Below are positions 23,481-34,279 of a stretch of DNA of 64,000 bases, in pieces. Source of the stretch: Sabellastarte sp. h YS-2021 (Eukaryota > Annelida > Polychaeta > Sabellida > Sabellidae); the NCBI GenBank assembly GCA_964017235.1, contig OZ024933.1, positions 11,473,962-11,537,961 on the forward strand. The letters run 5' to 3'. Under the pieces are notes generated by a model. That model worked only from the letters and a program-made list of their open reading frames with translations, was not told the origin of the DNA and did no database searches. The first letter of the stretch is position 1, and every line of letters begins with the position of its first letter. Made by a program: the position numbers and the translations under genes.

Positions 23481-24300
23481 TTGGTTTACCTCCTCTCCCA
23501 TTCGTCACTGGCTCCCTGCCCTTGGTCTTCAAGCCCTCCATTATGACACTTTGACATTAGACAGAGAGCAGAGAGCACTGAACATTTAAATATCATTTTG
23601 TTTCACACCAGGGTTTTTTAGTTGTTATGCTTTAGTTGTATTAGACTTGAAATTGTGGATGCAGGATATAATTTAAGATCCAGTAAAAGTGAGTGCCACA
23701 TTCCAGTACAAGCATTTAGCAGAGTCTCCTTCTTAGTCCTATATCACTGGGCAAGCTTTTGATTCTGAACATCCTGACACTAGTACCGTTGATATTCCAG
23801 CTCTTTTAGACCACTCCTGTCAAAATTTATCTCCATCTCATTTTGTTTCTGGCAAAGATGATGGAGCTTCTGGCAGAGCTTTTGGTGGCCCAGGGGCGGA
23901 ATGATTCTGATTCTCAGAGTGATATTAATCAAATTATTTTGGCCAAGTTGGGTGCTATTGGCAAGCACCTAGACAGTAGAAAGTAATGTGTCAAAAGTAT
24001 GCCCCAAAACAGGTGAAATGACAAAAGTTATCTGCCAAAAGGGGTAAGGATGCTAAATCACAAGCCACACATTACCAGCTCACACGTGAGTTTGCATGAA
24101 TGTTTTAGCCTTATAAGAGACTTGAACAAGACTTAAATAATTTCAATCTTGTTTTGATAGAACGAGACGGATTTTAGTACAATGCCATTTATTTATTTTT
24201 TTTTCAAATTATTTTATCACTCCACAAATGGAAAGAGTCACATTCACTGATACTGGTATTATATCATTGAAAATTTCTCACTGACACCAGTATTATATAA
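23481..24300. other. Degraded sequence, possible gag remnant
   Basis: At 23856-23985 a plus-strand frame has a hydrophilic heptad-like run (MELLAELLVAQGRNDSDS and then LAKLGAIGKHLDS). It loosely resembles the coiled-coil part of the gag of element 3. Its position after the RT fragment is not collinear, so rearrangement must be assumed. Low confidence. Confidence 0.3.
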
Positions 24301-24307
24301 ATGGAAG

Positions 24308-25034
24308 CTCTGAGCTTCCAAAGTTTATTTTGCATTAAGTCAAATATATGACTCTGTATCTTGTACATATTATTTACTATATCATATTTACTACTTACTA
24401 TCTTTTACATATGACTTACTATATCGTATATTAAACTAAGTATCTCGTATACATGACTTACTAACTTGTCGATACAACTTAGTATCATGTATGTATGACT
24501 TAGTATCTCGTATTCATGACTTGGTATCTCGTAGGTATGACTTATTATATTATATATATGACTTACCATATCATCTTGTATATACTACTTATTCACTTGT
24601 AGATACGATTTAGTATTTTGTATGTACGACTAACTATTTTGTACATATGACTTACTATCTTGTATATACAAATTAGTATCTGGTATATGATATATACTAC
24701 TTAATATCTCATATATTTGACCTACTAACTCGGATATACAACTTCGCATCACTTGTTAACTCATCTAATACAGCACAGCATTTAATAATTCGTACGACTC
24801 AATGCAAATGTTAATCTAAGTTGTATATATGATATACTAAGTCACATAAACAAGATATGTAAGTTGTACATACGCGATACTAAGTTATATGTACAACATA
24901 ATAAGTCGTATTCATGAGTTACTAAGTCGTATATATGTGACAGGAAGTCATATATTCGAGAATACTTAGTTGTATATACAAGATAGTAAGTTACATATTA
25001 AACTAAATCTAAAATAAATTTTGGCAGCTCAGAG
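24308..25034. mobile_element. Foldback element with inverted tandem arrays
   Basis: The left end CTCTGAGCTTCCAAAGTTTA and the reverse complement of the right end CTCTGAGCTGCCAAAATTTA form terminal inverted repeats. The left half is an array of ~20-30-bp units built on GACTTACTATCTCGTATATA. From about 24800 to the right end the array continues as its reverse complement (TATATGA, TACTAAGTC). The whole can fold into a ~300-bp arm hairpin. No coding potential. No target duplication was found. Confidence 0.75.
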
Positions 25035-25074
25035 TTTTCGTAATATCACTATCCTGGTTCAACACTTTTTTAGT

Positions 25075-25319
25075 TTATGTTTATTTATTTATGTTTATTT
25101 GGGGTTTTACGTGGCTTTCAACACTGTACAGGTCATATCACGAGGGGTAGTTGGAAGGGCAGAGGAAACCAGTACATACAGTTCGCTAGGGTTCTGTACT
25201 GCAAACTGCCGACCAGCGGCAAGCAACTACCAGCTTTCCCACTTACGGCCATGACGGGGATCGAACCCCGGCCGCAGAGGTGGGAGGCAAGAGTGTTACC
25301 ACTCTGCCACCATGGCCCC
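25075..25319 (-). mobile_element. tRNA-derived SINE, family A, full length
   Basis: Complete copy: on minus, GGGGCCATGGTGGCAGAGTG head, B-box GGTTCGATCCCCG and tail AAAACCCCAAATAAAC. A perfect 15-bp target duplication CAACACTTTTTTAGT flanks it (25060-25074 and 25320-25334). Confidence 0.92.
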
Positions 25320-25334
25320 CAACACTTTTTTAGT

Positions 25335-26240
25335 GATGTTGCTTTGTCTTCAGCTTGTGTGGTACTTTTCTATTAATGGAGTGTTAGGCGTTAAGTCTTT
25401 GTATTAGAATATATTTGGGATTGTTTGGTACAAACAAGCAAAAAAGATGATAGACAATGTTACAAAATAGTTCATATTTTACTTCTTCATTTATAGTTGG
25501 AAAAACCTTCCTATGTGTGTAAATATGCATGGTAATGGGGCCATATAAAATGCATAGGGAAAATGAATTGGGTATACATATACTCTTACAGAATCACCAT
25601 TGCGCAATAAAGGATTCCTAGCTTCATAACACTTGTTTCAAATCTATGGTCTGTATGCATAACAATTCACTCAGAAAGGGATTGGATCCATTTTTTATTA
25701 TTTAAGCATCTGGATATAAGTACACATATTTAAAGGAGACATATAAACTTAAAAAAACAAACTTTAAAAGCATTCTGCAAATCAGTATTTTGATGTACGT
25801 TTTATATTGGGTGGAAACACAGGAGTATAAGTAGCAGTAAATAAAAAACATCGTGTGTTATAACCACAACCATTACTTTCAATCTCACAGTGACTATACA
25901 AAGGTTAGTGCTATTGTTTACAGCATTTCATCTGTGATAATTTGTCTTGAAGTTAAAATGTCTAATTTTGTCTTGAAGTTAAAAGCAGGATATACGAGGG
26001 GCAGTGAGTGAATGGATAAAGGAAAAACGAAAATCTCCATATTTATATCAAGTAATATGTCTCTGTAATATAAACCTCTAGACTGTCATGTAACAAGTTA
26101 TAGAGACAACTCCATTTACACCCTATTAGCGTATCGGTCCATATACGCAGATGAATAGCCTTGCTTAAGGCTCACGTTTGTACCATATCTTTTTTCAAAG
26201 ATGTACACAGATATTTGGTATTCACAAAACACACAAACAT
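25335..26240. other. AT-rich spacer
   Basis: No gene, repeat boundary or array recognised. Confidence 0.4.
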
Positions 26241-26245
26241 GTTAA

Positions 26246-26756
26246 TCCCTTCTTACATCCCATCGTATGTACACGTATAACCTGGTTACAGAGAAATATT
26301 GGCTAATTTGCAAAGGGAAACTTAAGCTACAATTGCGATTTTAAAACAGAATTTCAAGGTTGCAGAAACCTTGTAATGAAAATTGGCATGCACATCATTC
26401 TCTGCATGCACGCAGTATGCCTACAAATGCATCCATGTCTCATAGGTAATTTATGAGAGATTTTGGCTATGTGCTTTCTCCTTGCAAGTGTTGTAGGTTC
26501 TCCCCATTTACTTACATTGTTTGCACAGGCTGTAAGATACACACCTTGTACCTTGCATGTATATAAACCCACCGTGTGGCCTGTAGCTAGTCACAGCCTG
26601 TTTTTGGATATTCAACTAGTAACACTCTTGTTCAAAGAATTCACCTTGCTTGCACACTGTATATCTCTGTTACTCCACTAACAGGCCACCCTCATAAGTT
26701 TAACAATATTTGTAGCACACCAATGTGTATATACACGTACATGGGATGTAAGAGAT
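26246..26756. mobile_element. 511-bp MITE with TTAA target, copy 2
   Basis: Same family, orientation and length as 4970-5480. The left flank is TTAA (26242-26245) and the right flank reads ATAA (26757-26760), one change from TTAA. The inner inverted repeat TCTTACATCCCAT is clear at both ends. The TATATAAACCCACC stretch is conserved in both copies. Confidence 0.82.
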
Positions 26757-26759
26757 ATA

Positions 26760-28235
26760 AGCCAGTAGCGTATGAAGCAAAGTTAAACTGAGCCGTTATG
26801 TTATCTTATAACACTGGTTGAAGTGATACCGTTCTCAAGGAATCAATGGGATGTTAAGTGAAAATGTAAATATTTTTGTAATGTTGGGGTGTTTCTTTTG
26901 AGTAAAGATATTTGACTAAAGATATTATTTCAAACTTTTAGTATCATCTTTGAGGAACAAAGGTAAAGTGGGCATACACTGCAAAATAATTTGTCTTTAA
27001 TCTTAAATTAATCGTCCATGAATATCCAATAAACTTTTATACTAACAGAAGTTACTGTATCATTGAGAAAACACAAAAAGAATCAATGGTTAATTTTGCT
27101 TGAAAACACTAGCATGATTAAACACGAAATGATCAAATTCCAACTTTCAAGTTAGCATAAGCAAAATTTAGGAAATAGTTGGAGGGTGGGGTATTCAGAA
27201 ACTGGAAAATTGCTCAAAGACCTTCATTTGGCCATAGGGTCGCTAAACTCATATCCATTCTTGATCCACTCTAATCTGCAAATAGTGTGGCGGCATGGGA
27301 AATGCCTTGTTATTATTCTTAAATCAATTCATTAATTTTGTGTATTAATTACATACAAAAGTAAGTCTTTAATGAATCATAGGTCTTGGACAAGACTACA
27401 AAATGTCCATTGGCTATATCTTTCACAAAGGCATAGAGCTGTTGATATTGTTTGGGTACATTCTCATCATCTCCCATTTCACTCTCAATTAAATGCACAC
27501 CTGGCAGAAACTATAACAGTTCCCATGTACATCTAAATTGAACTTACTTAGTTTTAAAAACAACCAACAAGCTTTGAATCCTACTATAAATATACCGATT
27601 ATTTTGTTCATTTTATTAGACATTATATTTATTTTATAAATTTACTGGTTGACCATAACTAAAATAAGCTCTTTTGTGTTGTCTTTTGAACAATGTCAGT
27701 GCCACTACATGTAATGAGTTGTGATATTGTTTTAACTTTGTGAAATGTTCTGTATTGATGCACACAGCTGCATGCATGGTTATAAAATTGACAGAAATGA
27801 CACCCAATGTCCATCAGTGTCAGGACACAGATCCATAAGTAACTGCTTTTGTTTTTGAAGTAATATAAGTATTTGAAATGTAATCCTTTGGGCTGGGGAA
27901 ATCTATTTTTCAGTTTTGGGTGGTCAAATTTGTGTATAAAAGGGGCAGTTTCTTTGGAAAAGGGAGGTTTTTCTTGGGACTGACAAGAGAGGGAGTGTTT
28001 TGTGATCCAGATTCTTGGAGACTGTTTTTGTTTCAACATTTTTGCAAGTGTTCGGTGTTCGGTAGGACCGTAACAGACACGTAATTTTAACAATATATAC
28101 AATTGATGGAAAATACCAAATAATCTGGGCTTTTAGTCGTACTTTTTCTTATCATTACTGCTTTCCATGATATACCTTTAGTTATTTATCCTTTTTATAT
28201 TGTTCTGAATGCTTTTAACTGTACAACAGTTGTCC
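26760..28235. other. Non-coding stretch upstream of the LINE
   Basis: No gene recognised. A 147-codon minus-strand frame at 27659-28102 has no recognisable motif, and I do not support it as a gene. Confidence 0.4.
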
Positions 28236-28636
28236 TAGTTGATATTGCGGGTATTATCGCCCACTACCGGGAGTTACTCGGTGCTGTTTGGTTGTGTTTT
28301 ATATTTTGAATATTCTGCTAGTGGATATTACGGGCATTACTGTCCTTTACCGGGATTTACTCAGTCATTTTTGGTTGTGGTTTGTACTTTATTGTCCTTA
28401 ATGTTTTTGCTGTCAATTTTTGCATGTTTCCATTTCGTCTGTGGTTTGTAATTCCTTATGATGCGGACTGTTACACTCCTTCTTTGTGTTGTTGGCCTCT
28501 TTGTACATTACCATAAGAGTCAAAACAGAATTCAGACTAGGTGCGATGTCGGCCTGCATGGACGTAAATATGATGGACCCACTACCAAATCCATTTTGTT
28601 CATTTATGTCAGGACACATAGAGTCACTTTTTGTGA

Positions 28637-29836
28637 AAAAGCGTCTTTCTGGTTCTACTGTCGGGTGATGTCGCTCTAAATCCTGGGCCATTGAAGTTTG
28701 GGTTTGCTAACTGCCGGTCCATTAGGAATAAAGGTCCAATTCTCTGTGATGAAATCCAAACTGGAAATTTTGATGTTTTTGGTCTCACCGAGACCCATAT
28801 TAAAGCTCTAGACACACCCTCATTTTTAAATGAGTTAACACCTGAAGATTTTTCCCTTGTTCACACCAATAGAAAAAACAAACGTGGTGGCGGTGTTGGC
28901 TTTTTTATTAAATCTGCTCTTGATTTTAAAACCATTCCTTCCCCTGAGTTCTCCTCCTTTAAAAATCACACTGTCTGTCTCACTCTTGATGGGCGTCGCT
29001 TGTTTTTTGGGGTCATTTACCGGCCCCCTGCCTCATCTGTAGTAAAATTTTTTGAAGATTTTCTGTCATATGTGGGTTTTTTGTCTTCCTTATCCCCCTC
29101 CTTTGTCATTTGTGGTGTTTTAATCTTCATGTCGACATTATGTCTCCAACAGTCTCTGAATTTAAATCAGTCATGGATTCTTGCTGTCTGTCCCAATACA
29201 TTGATTTTCCAACTCACCTTCATGGTCATACCTTAGATTTGTTGAGTTCTCTGAGTTCTCTGAGTTCTCTGAGTTCTCTGCAATTTCTGATGTGAAAGGT
29301 TCAGGCTTCATTAGTGATCACAAAATTGTCTCTTGTGTGGTTGACTTTCCATCTTTGGATACACCAATTCAGAAAGTTGTTACCTTCCGTCAGTACCATA
29401 AATTGAATATTGATAAATTCAGAAGTGACCTCCTGACTATTCCGTTTGTTAGCTCACCATCTGATGACATAGATTTATTGCATAAACAGTACATGTCTGG
29501 TTTGTCTGGCCTTCTAGATATTCATGCACCAGTGAAGACTAAACAGCTCATCAAACCAGCCCCAAGCTGGATAACTGATGAGTATAGAACTGCCAAGTGC
29601 ATGAGAAGGCAGTTTGAGCATGCCTGGAGAAGAGACAAATCCCCTGAAAATCGTTCCCGTCTTCGACAGCAGATAAACAGATGTAACCACATCCTAAATA
29701 GAAACAAGGGATGTTTCTATCGTGATCCAGTTAGTGAAAATTGCGGTGATAGCAAGAGGTTATGGCATGCACTAAACAGAACATTGAGTCAAATTCTACT
29801 GTCCTCCCATCCTTTGATGATGACAAATCTTTAGCA
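28637..29836 (+). pseudogene. LINE endonuclease region with 2A-like leader, frameshifted
   Basis: The frame opens after a TGA at 28634 and reads FLVLLSGDVALNPGP at 28646-28690, matching the 2A-like pattern GDVxxNPGP known from APE-type LINEs of molluscs and urchins. Endonuclease motifs follow: ANCRSIRNK, LTETHI, GGGVGFFIK and GVIYRPP. Near 29120 one A appears lost from the GDFN motif, shifting the frame; the catalytic aspartate codon is destroyed by this. LHVD and PTHLHGHTLDLL follow in the second frame, and SDHKIVSCVVDFP in a third after a 9-bp minisatellite. Another shift lies near 29780. The product would be inactive. Confidence 0.8.
29242..29281 (+). repeat. 9-bp minisatellite (GAGTTCTCT) in the LINE endonuclease
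   Basis: Four consecutive GAGTTCTCT units sit where related proteins have a short loop between the HTLDLL and SDHK motifs. The repeat itself is a multiple of three, yet the frame changes across it. Confidence 0.75.
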
Positions 29837-30037
29837 AACAGATTTGGTTCGTTTTTCATTGATAAAATTAAAAAGATTCGAGACACCTTTAAATACACCT
29901 GATCTCAGGTTCTTCATCCAGACAAGGAGCTGCCGACTTTCTGTTCCTTTCAAGCTGTCACTGAGACTGAAGTCCTTAAGTTTATCAAGGAATCCCCTTC
30001 TAAAACTTGCTCCCTTGATCCATGCCCCACTCACATT

Positions 30038-31546
30038 GTGAAACAATGTATTGACATTCTTCTCCCTTCATTGACTAAACTAGTTAACTTGTCCCTCAAA
30101 AACGGCATTTTCCCTAATCCTTTCAAACAGGCTATTGTCACTCCCCTCCTCAAAAAGTCCACCCTTTCAAAAGAGGATTTGAAGAGCTACCGACCAGTGT
30201 CCGGTCTTAGCTTCTTGTCAAAATTGGTCGAGCGAATTGTGGCTGCCCAAATTAGATCTCACATGGATTCTCATGATCTTGGTAATACATTCCAGTCAGC
30301 CTACAAGGTGGGGCACTCGACAGAAACTGCCTTGTTGTGCATCAAAAATGAGATTCACTTATCTCTGTCCAAGGGCATGCCTACAGCACTAGTGCTACTC
30401 GACCTGTCTGCGGCATTTGATACTATCGATCATGACCCACTCCTATCCTGTCTGTCGTCTAGATTTGGTTTTGCTGGATCGGCATTAAAATGGTTTAGGT
30501 CCTATCTCCAGGATCGTTTTCAGTCCGTCAAGATTGGTTCTAGTCTTTCGAATTTGTTCAAATTGAAGTTTGGAGTCCCCCAAGGTTCTGTCTTAGGTCC
30601 CCTTCTGTTTTCCCTCTACACAACACCTCTTGGTCAAGTCATCAGAAAATATACCGGAGTCCGTTACCACTTCTATGCGGATGACACTCAGTTGTTCATT
30701 CACTTATCCCCTGATGATAGTCTCAAGTCTTTTGACCGTCTTAAATCATGTTTGAATGATATTCAGGTCTGGATGTCTGAAAACAAACTCAAGCTAAATC
30801 CTGATAAAACAGAATTCATAGTCTTCGGTGCCAAAGACAGACACAAATGGCTCAGTGACTCACTACCTGTCAATATCCTGGGTAATTGCCTCTCTCCCGC
30901 AGATGTTGTACGCAATCTGGGTGTTCTGTTTGATGCAAAGTTTTGTTTCACCAATCACGTAAATTCTGTTATCAAATCCTGCTTTATCAGCCTCAGGGAC
31001 CTTCATCGTATCAGGAGGTTTCTTTCTGTGGATACATCAGTGGTGATTGCAAATGCTCTGGTCAGTAGTCGTTTGGATTATTGCAACTCTCTTTTTCGCA
31101 GTTTGTCATCCCGAAATGCTTCAAGGCTCCAATATGTTCAAAATGCGCTTGCACGGTTTGTCACTGGTGCTTCAAAGTACACTCACATTACATCCACCCT
31201 TAGGACACTCCATTGGCTACCCGTTAGACAACGTATTATCTTCAAAACCCTAGTTTTGATCTATAAGTACCTCACCACTGGCCAGCCTAAGTATTTTGCA
31301 CCATATCTCCCCTTGTACAAATCTGCCGTGAATACAAGACGTTCCAATCCCAAAAATTTGTTCCTTCCGGTTCCCTCTTACTGTCCTTCCATCCATAAAT
31401 CAAAGGTCCATTTTAACAATAGTTTCTCATATGATGCCCCTAAGTTATGGAATGATCTTCCATATGATATACGCAGTGCTCCAAATCTCTCCAGTTTCAA
31501 AAGTCAACTCAAAACCTACCTATTTCAGAAATCATTCCCACCATAG
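30038..31546 (+). CDS. LINE reverse transcriptase (ORF2 C-terminal part)
   Basis: 502 codons are open. Motifs in order: SYRPVSGLSFLSKLVERIV (fingers), GHSTETALL, LLDLSAAFDTIDH (palm A), GVPQGSVLGPLLFSLY, YADDTQLF (residues 213-216 catalytic YADD), a KLNPDKTEFI segment, LGVLFDAKF, SSRLDYCNSLF, LHWLPVRQRIIFKTL and a C-terminal APKLWNDLPYDIRS followed by LKTYLFQKSFPP. This is a complete palm and thumb of the CR1/L2/Jockey type. The same frame continues upstream to about 29800 (KFIKESPSKTCSLDP) but is cut by a TGA at 29900-29902, so the first ATG at 30038 is not the native start. It would prime reverse transcription at a nicked target. Confidence 0.85.
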   Translation: MKQCIDILLPSLTKLVNLSLKNGIFPNPFKQAIVTPLLKKSTLSKEDLKSYRPVSGLSFLSKLVERIVAAQIRSHMDSHDLGNTFQSAYKVGHSTETALLCIKNEIHLSLSKGMPTALVLLDLSAAFDTIDHDPLLSCLSSRFGFAGSALKWFRSYLQDRFQSVKIGSSLSNLFKLKFGVPQGSVLGPLLFSLYTTPLGQVIRKYTGVRYHFYADDTQLFIHLSPDDSLKSFDRLKSCLNDIQVWMSENKLKLNPDKTEFIVFGAKDRHKWLSDSLPVNILGNCLSPADVVRNLGVLFDAKFCFTNHVNSVIKSCFISLRDLHRIRRFLSVDTSVVIANALVSSRLDYCNSLFRSLSSRNASRLQYVQNALARFVTGASKYTHITSTLRTLHWLPVRQRIIFKTLVLIYKYLTTGQPKYFAPYLPLYKSAVNTRRSNPKNLFLPVPSYCPSIHKSKVHFNNSFSYDAPKLWNDLPYDIRSAPNLSSFKSQLKTYLFQKSFPP

Positions 31547-31931
31547 CTTCTTACTACCAAACACCGGACCGCCTCCCTGGCAACGACTCGGAACATGTCT
31601 AATGTCTCATGATTTATGCCTTACGGATTGGATGGTGTGCCTTAGAATCCATTGATACGGAGATTAAGCACCTGGACAACTGATTGATTGAACTGATTGA
31701 AGTGTTCACTATTTTTGGATTGGACAGTCACCAAATGGGGTAAGCATGGTTACTTAATTTATATTCATTTTTACTTAAGGTTCCTTGTAAATATGTAGAT
31801 AATGTGTAAGATTACCAATGTTAATGTGTGTAAATATAGTTTTGTGTGTAATTAATAATGTTTTTGTTTTAAGTTTAAAATATTATAATCTTCTACAAGT
31901 TTAAGGTCTGATTAGTATAATCTCAGTGTAT

Positions 31932-32420
31932 AATGTGTACTTTCATTCAGGATGTATACATTGTACATGAAGTATAGGTTCAAATAAGGTGATAGAGCTA
32001 AACTATGGGGTGTCTGTGCAGGCAGCTCATATAAACAATGATATTGTTAATTGTTTTGCAAACTTAGAATAAACAGCATGTACAATGTGTACTTTCATTC
32101 AGGTTGTACACACTGTATGTTATAGGTTCAAGTAGTGAGATAAGCCTAAATCATGGGGTGTCTGTGCTGGCAGCTCATGCACAATATAACTTTCTTAACT
32201 GTATTGAAAGCTTAGTTTAAACAGTATATAAAAATGTGTACTATCATACAGGTGTAGGCATTGTCTAAAATGTAGGTTATTATGATAAGGGTATATTATG
32301 GGATGTCTGTACAGGCAGCTCATTAATATATAATGACTTTGTTAAATGTGTTATTTCATGTAGGCAGTACATACAGTATATACTGTCATTTAGGCTGTAT
32401 ATATTGTATACAAATATAGG
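31932..32420 (+). repeat. ~150-bp tandem repeats, three to four copies
   Basis: AATGTGTACTTTCATTCAGG recurs at 31932, 32084 and (one or two changes) 32233. Each is followed by a GGGTGTCTGT and GGCAGCTCAT block. A weaker fourth unit starts near 32370. Period 149-152 bp. No coding frame. Confidence 0.8.
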
Positions 32421-34270
32421 CAAAATTAATCTGCTTGGCTCAGAGTCCTGACCATGCAGGCTAGGCTTCGAGTTAAGTGGATACTTTAGATCAACTTCAA
32501 GTCAGTTCTCCAGTTTATTGAAGTTAAGTATCTTCTTTCACATATAAGGTTACTAGGGTTGACTTAACATAAAGCCATGGGAAAGACATGGGAACTCGGA
32601 CAACATGCAGTTGTCCTGAGATCATGTAAGTCAACAATGGTTCCTTAAATTATTAATTTTATAGTTTATCAGGCCAAATTCATGCTGAAGATAACTGTTC
32701 AAGGTAATTAAATAATTAAATCTGACCTATATGGTAAATTAGTATGAAAGGTACGACAAGTGTGTTAAATGTCACTTTGTTTAGAATTTATTTGTCAATT
32801 TAAGTTTATAGTTTAATGTTAGTCTGTCTCTGAGGTTAGTTTTATCAGTGTTGTCAGTCATGCAAATGAGAATGAGAAGTTCAAGCTTATCAGTTTAGTT
32901 GAGTTTATAGTCTAAGGATTTGTTGATGTTACCATGGCTTTTGAAATGATAATATTGTGGTTCTGCATTTCACTTAGTTTCACTAGTGAATCAATCAGTG
33001 TCATTTGGGAATATTTGGGGGTTACATTCTTGTTCAACAGTTTCTTGTAAATTTAATAAGCATTTAATAAGCATTATTTTGAATCTTACTTGGAATTGTG
33101 TGTCCATTCAGTTAATGTAAACTGTATATTTACAATAGTTTATGAAATTATTATGTTTTTTGGCTGAATCTTATTCAACTGAAATGACTGTATGATTTAA
33201 AAGGGGGTAATTTTGGTGAATAAATGTAATTATAGTTAAACTATGGTATTTCTGTTGATTGTTGTCTCTGAATACCCTACCTTATGAATATGAGGCACAG
33301 CCTCCCTATTAACTTAGGATGACCACTGGACCTGAGCATGTTGCAGAAATGATCTGACATGGGAAGTTTTGTGTCAACTGCTGTTGACTGGGGGCTCGAG
33401 CCGGAGGGCCACTTTGGGGTCAGTTTGACTAATTAGTGGTCTTGTTGAACCTGGTTGTAATTAAACAACAACCAAGCAGCCCCCCACAAAATGGTATTGG
33501 TCAGGCCAACACATCTGCCACAATAGTTAAACCTAAACTGTATAAAAGTCTGTTATAGTTGTATTTGGCATGTAATCATAGGCAGCCAGCTTTGGAGTAA
33601 TGAATTTGAATCCCACATGTGGGGATGCTGAGGGCCTATCCCTGTATGATTCTGGCCATTGAATGGGACGTCAAAGACTATATTAACCTTTGTTGTGTTA
33701 CAAACTTAATATATATTTATGGGAATAAAGTGCTTTAAAAACAAGACCACTGCTGCAGCAGTTATCTCTTGCCTTAGAATCAGTAATAATGGAGAACTAA
33801 AGGAGATATAAGGCCTTTGTAGTAGGATGGGAAGGTAGTTCCGGTATTTCAGTATCAAGAGCATTTTACTGAAATATCGTGATGAGATTTTACAATTGCC
33901 ACTTCGCTTGTCAGCACATGTAATGGAAGGAAGAGTTAAAATATTAGAAACATGCCCGAAATCTGAAGGAAATTTTAAGGTTTTATCACCAATTTACATG
34001 CATTTGCAGTCTTTATGTAGTACATAATAGCGATTACATTGAGTAGAACTAGCATGTTTTGGTTACGTCAGTTTATAACCTCAATCTCACTTGTCAGCTC
34101 ATATAATTGAAGGAAAACTTAAAATATTGGGAACAAACAAGAAATCTGAAGAAATTATAATCTTGTATCTTGCATTTTGTGCATTTGGGAAGGTTTATTG
34201 CTATGTTGTGAAGAGGAAACGTTCATGTTTGTTTAGGGTGTACTAAAACACGAAATTCCGGAATCGGTAC
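32421..34270. other. Non-coding stretch with an old SINE fragment
   Basis: No gene seen. Contains the degenerate SINE at 33572-33675; otherwise AT-rich sequence without recognisable elements. Confidence 0.4.
33572..33675 (+). mobile_element. Degenerate tRNA-derived SINE, family B
   Basis: TAATCATAGGCAGCC, TTTGAATCCCAC (B-box region), CTGAGGGCCTATCCC, TGGCCATTGAATGGGACGTC align with the copy at 16076-16229. The A-box end is missing and no target duplication is visible. Confidence 0.6.
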
Positions 34271-34279
34271 AGTTTTTGC

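Larger units (their letters stand above)
28236..31694 (+). mobile_element. Nearly full-length CR1/L2-type LINE
   Basis: Order: a leader with an 83-bp imperfect tandem repeat (TAGTTGATATTGCGGG at 28236 and TAGTGGATATTACGGG at 28319), a 2A-like motif, an apurinic/apyrimidinic-type endonuclease, a reverse transcriptase, and a 3' end with TGATTGAT units. The RT frame is open for 502 codons, so the copy is young, but the endonuclease part has single-base lesions. A separate ORF1 is not recognisable. The 5' boundary is uncertain. Clade assignment (CR1/L2 rather than Jockey) is by motif style only. Confidence 0.85.

Noticed and set aside
24340-24990. CRISPR-like array of short repeats
   Set aside because: Repeats are degenerate, have no constant spacers, reverse orientation midway and lie in a eukaryotic foldback element.
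27659-28102. 147-codon minus-strand frame as a gene
   Set aside because: No recognisable domain, no homologous segment in the window and no splice or promoter support; chance frames of this size occur in 64 kb.
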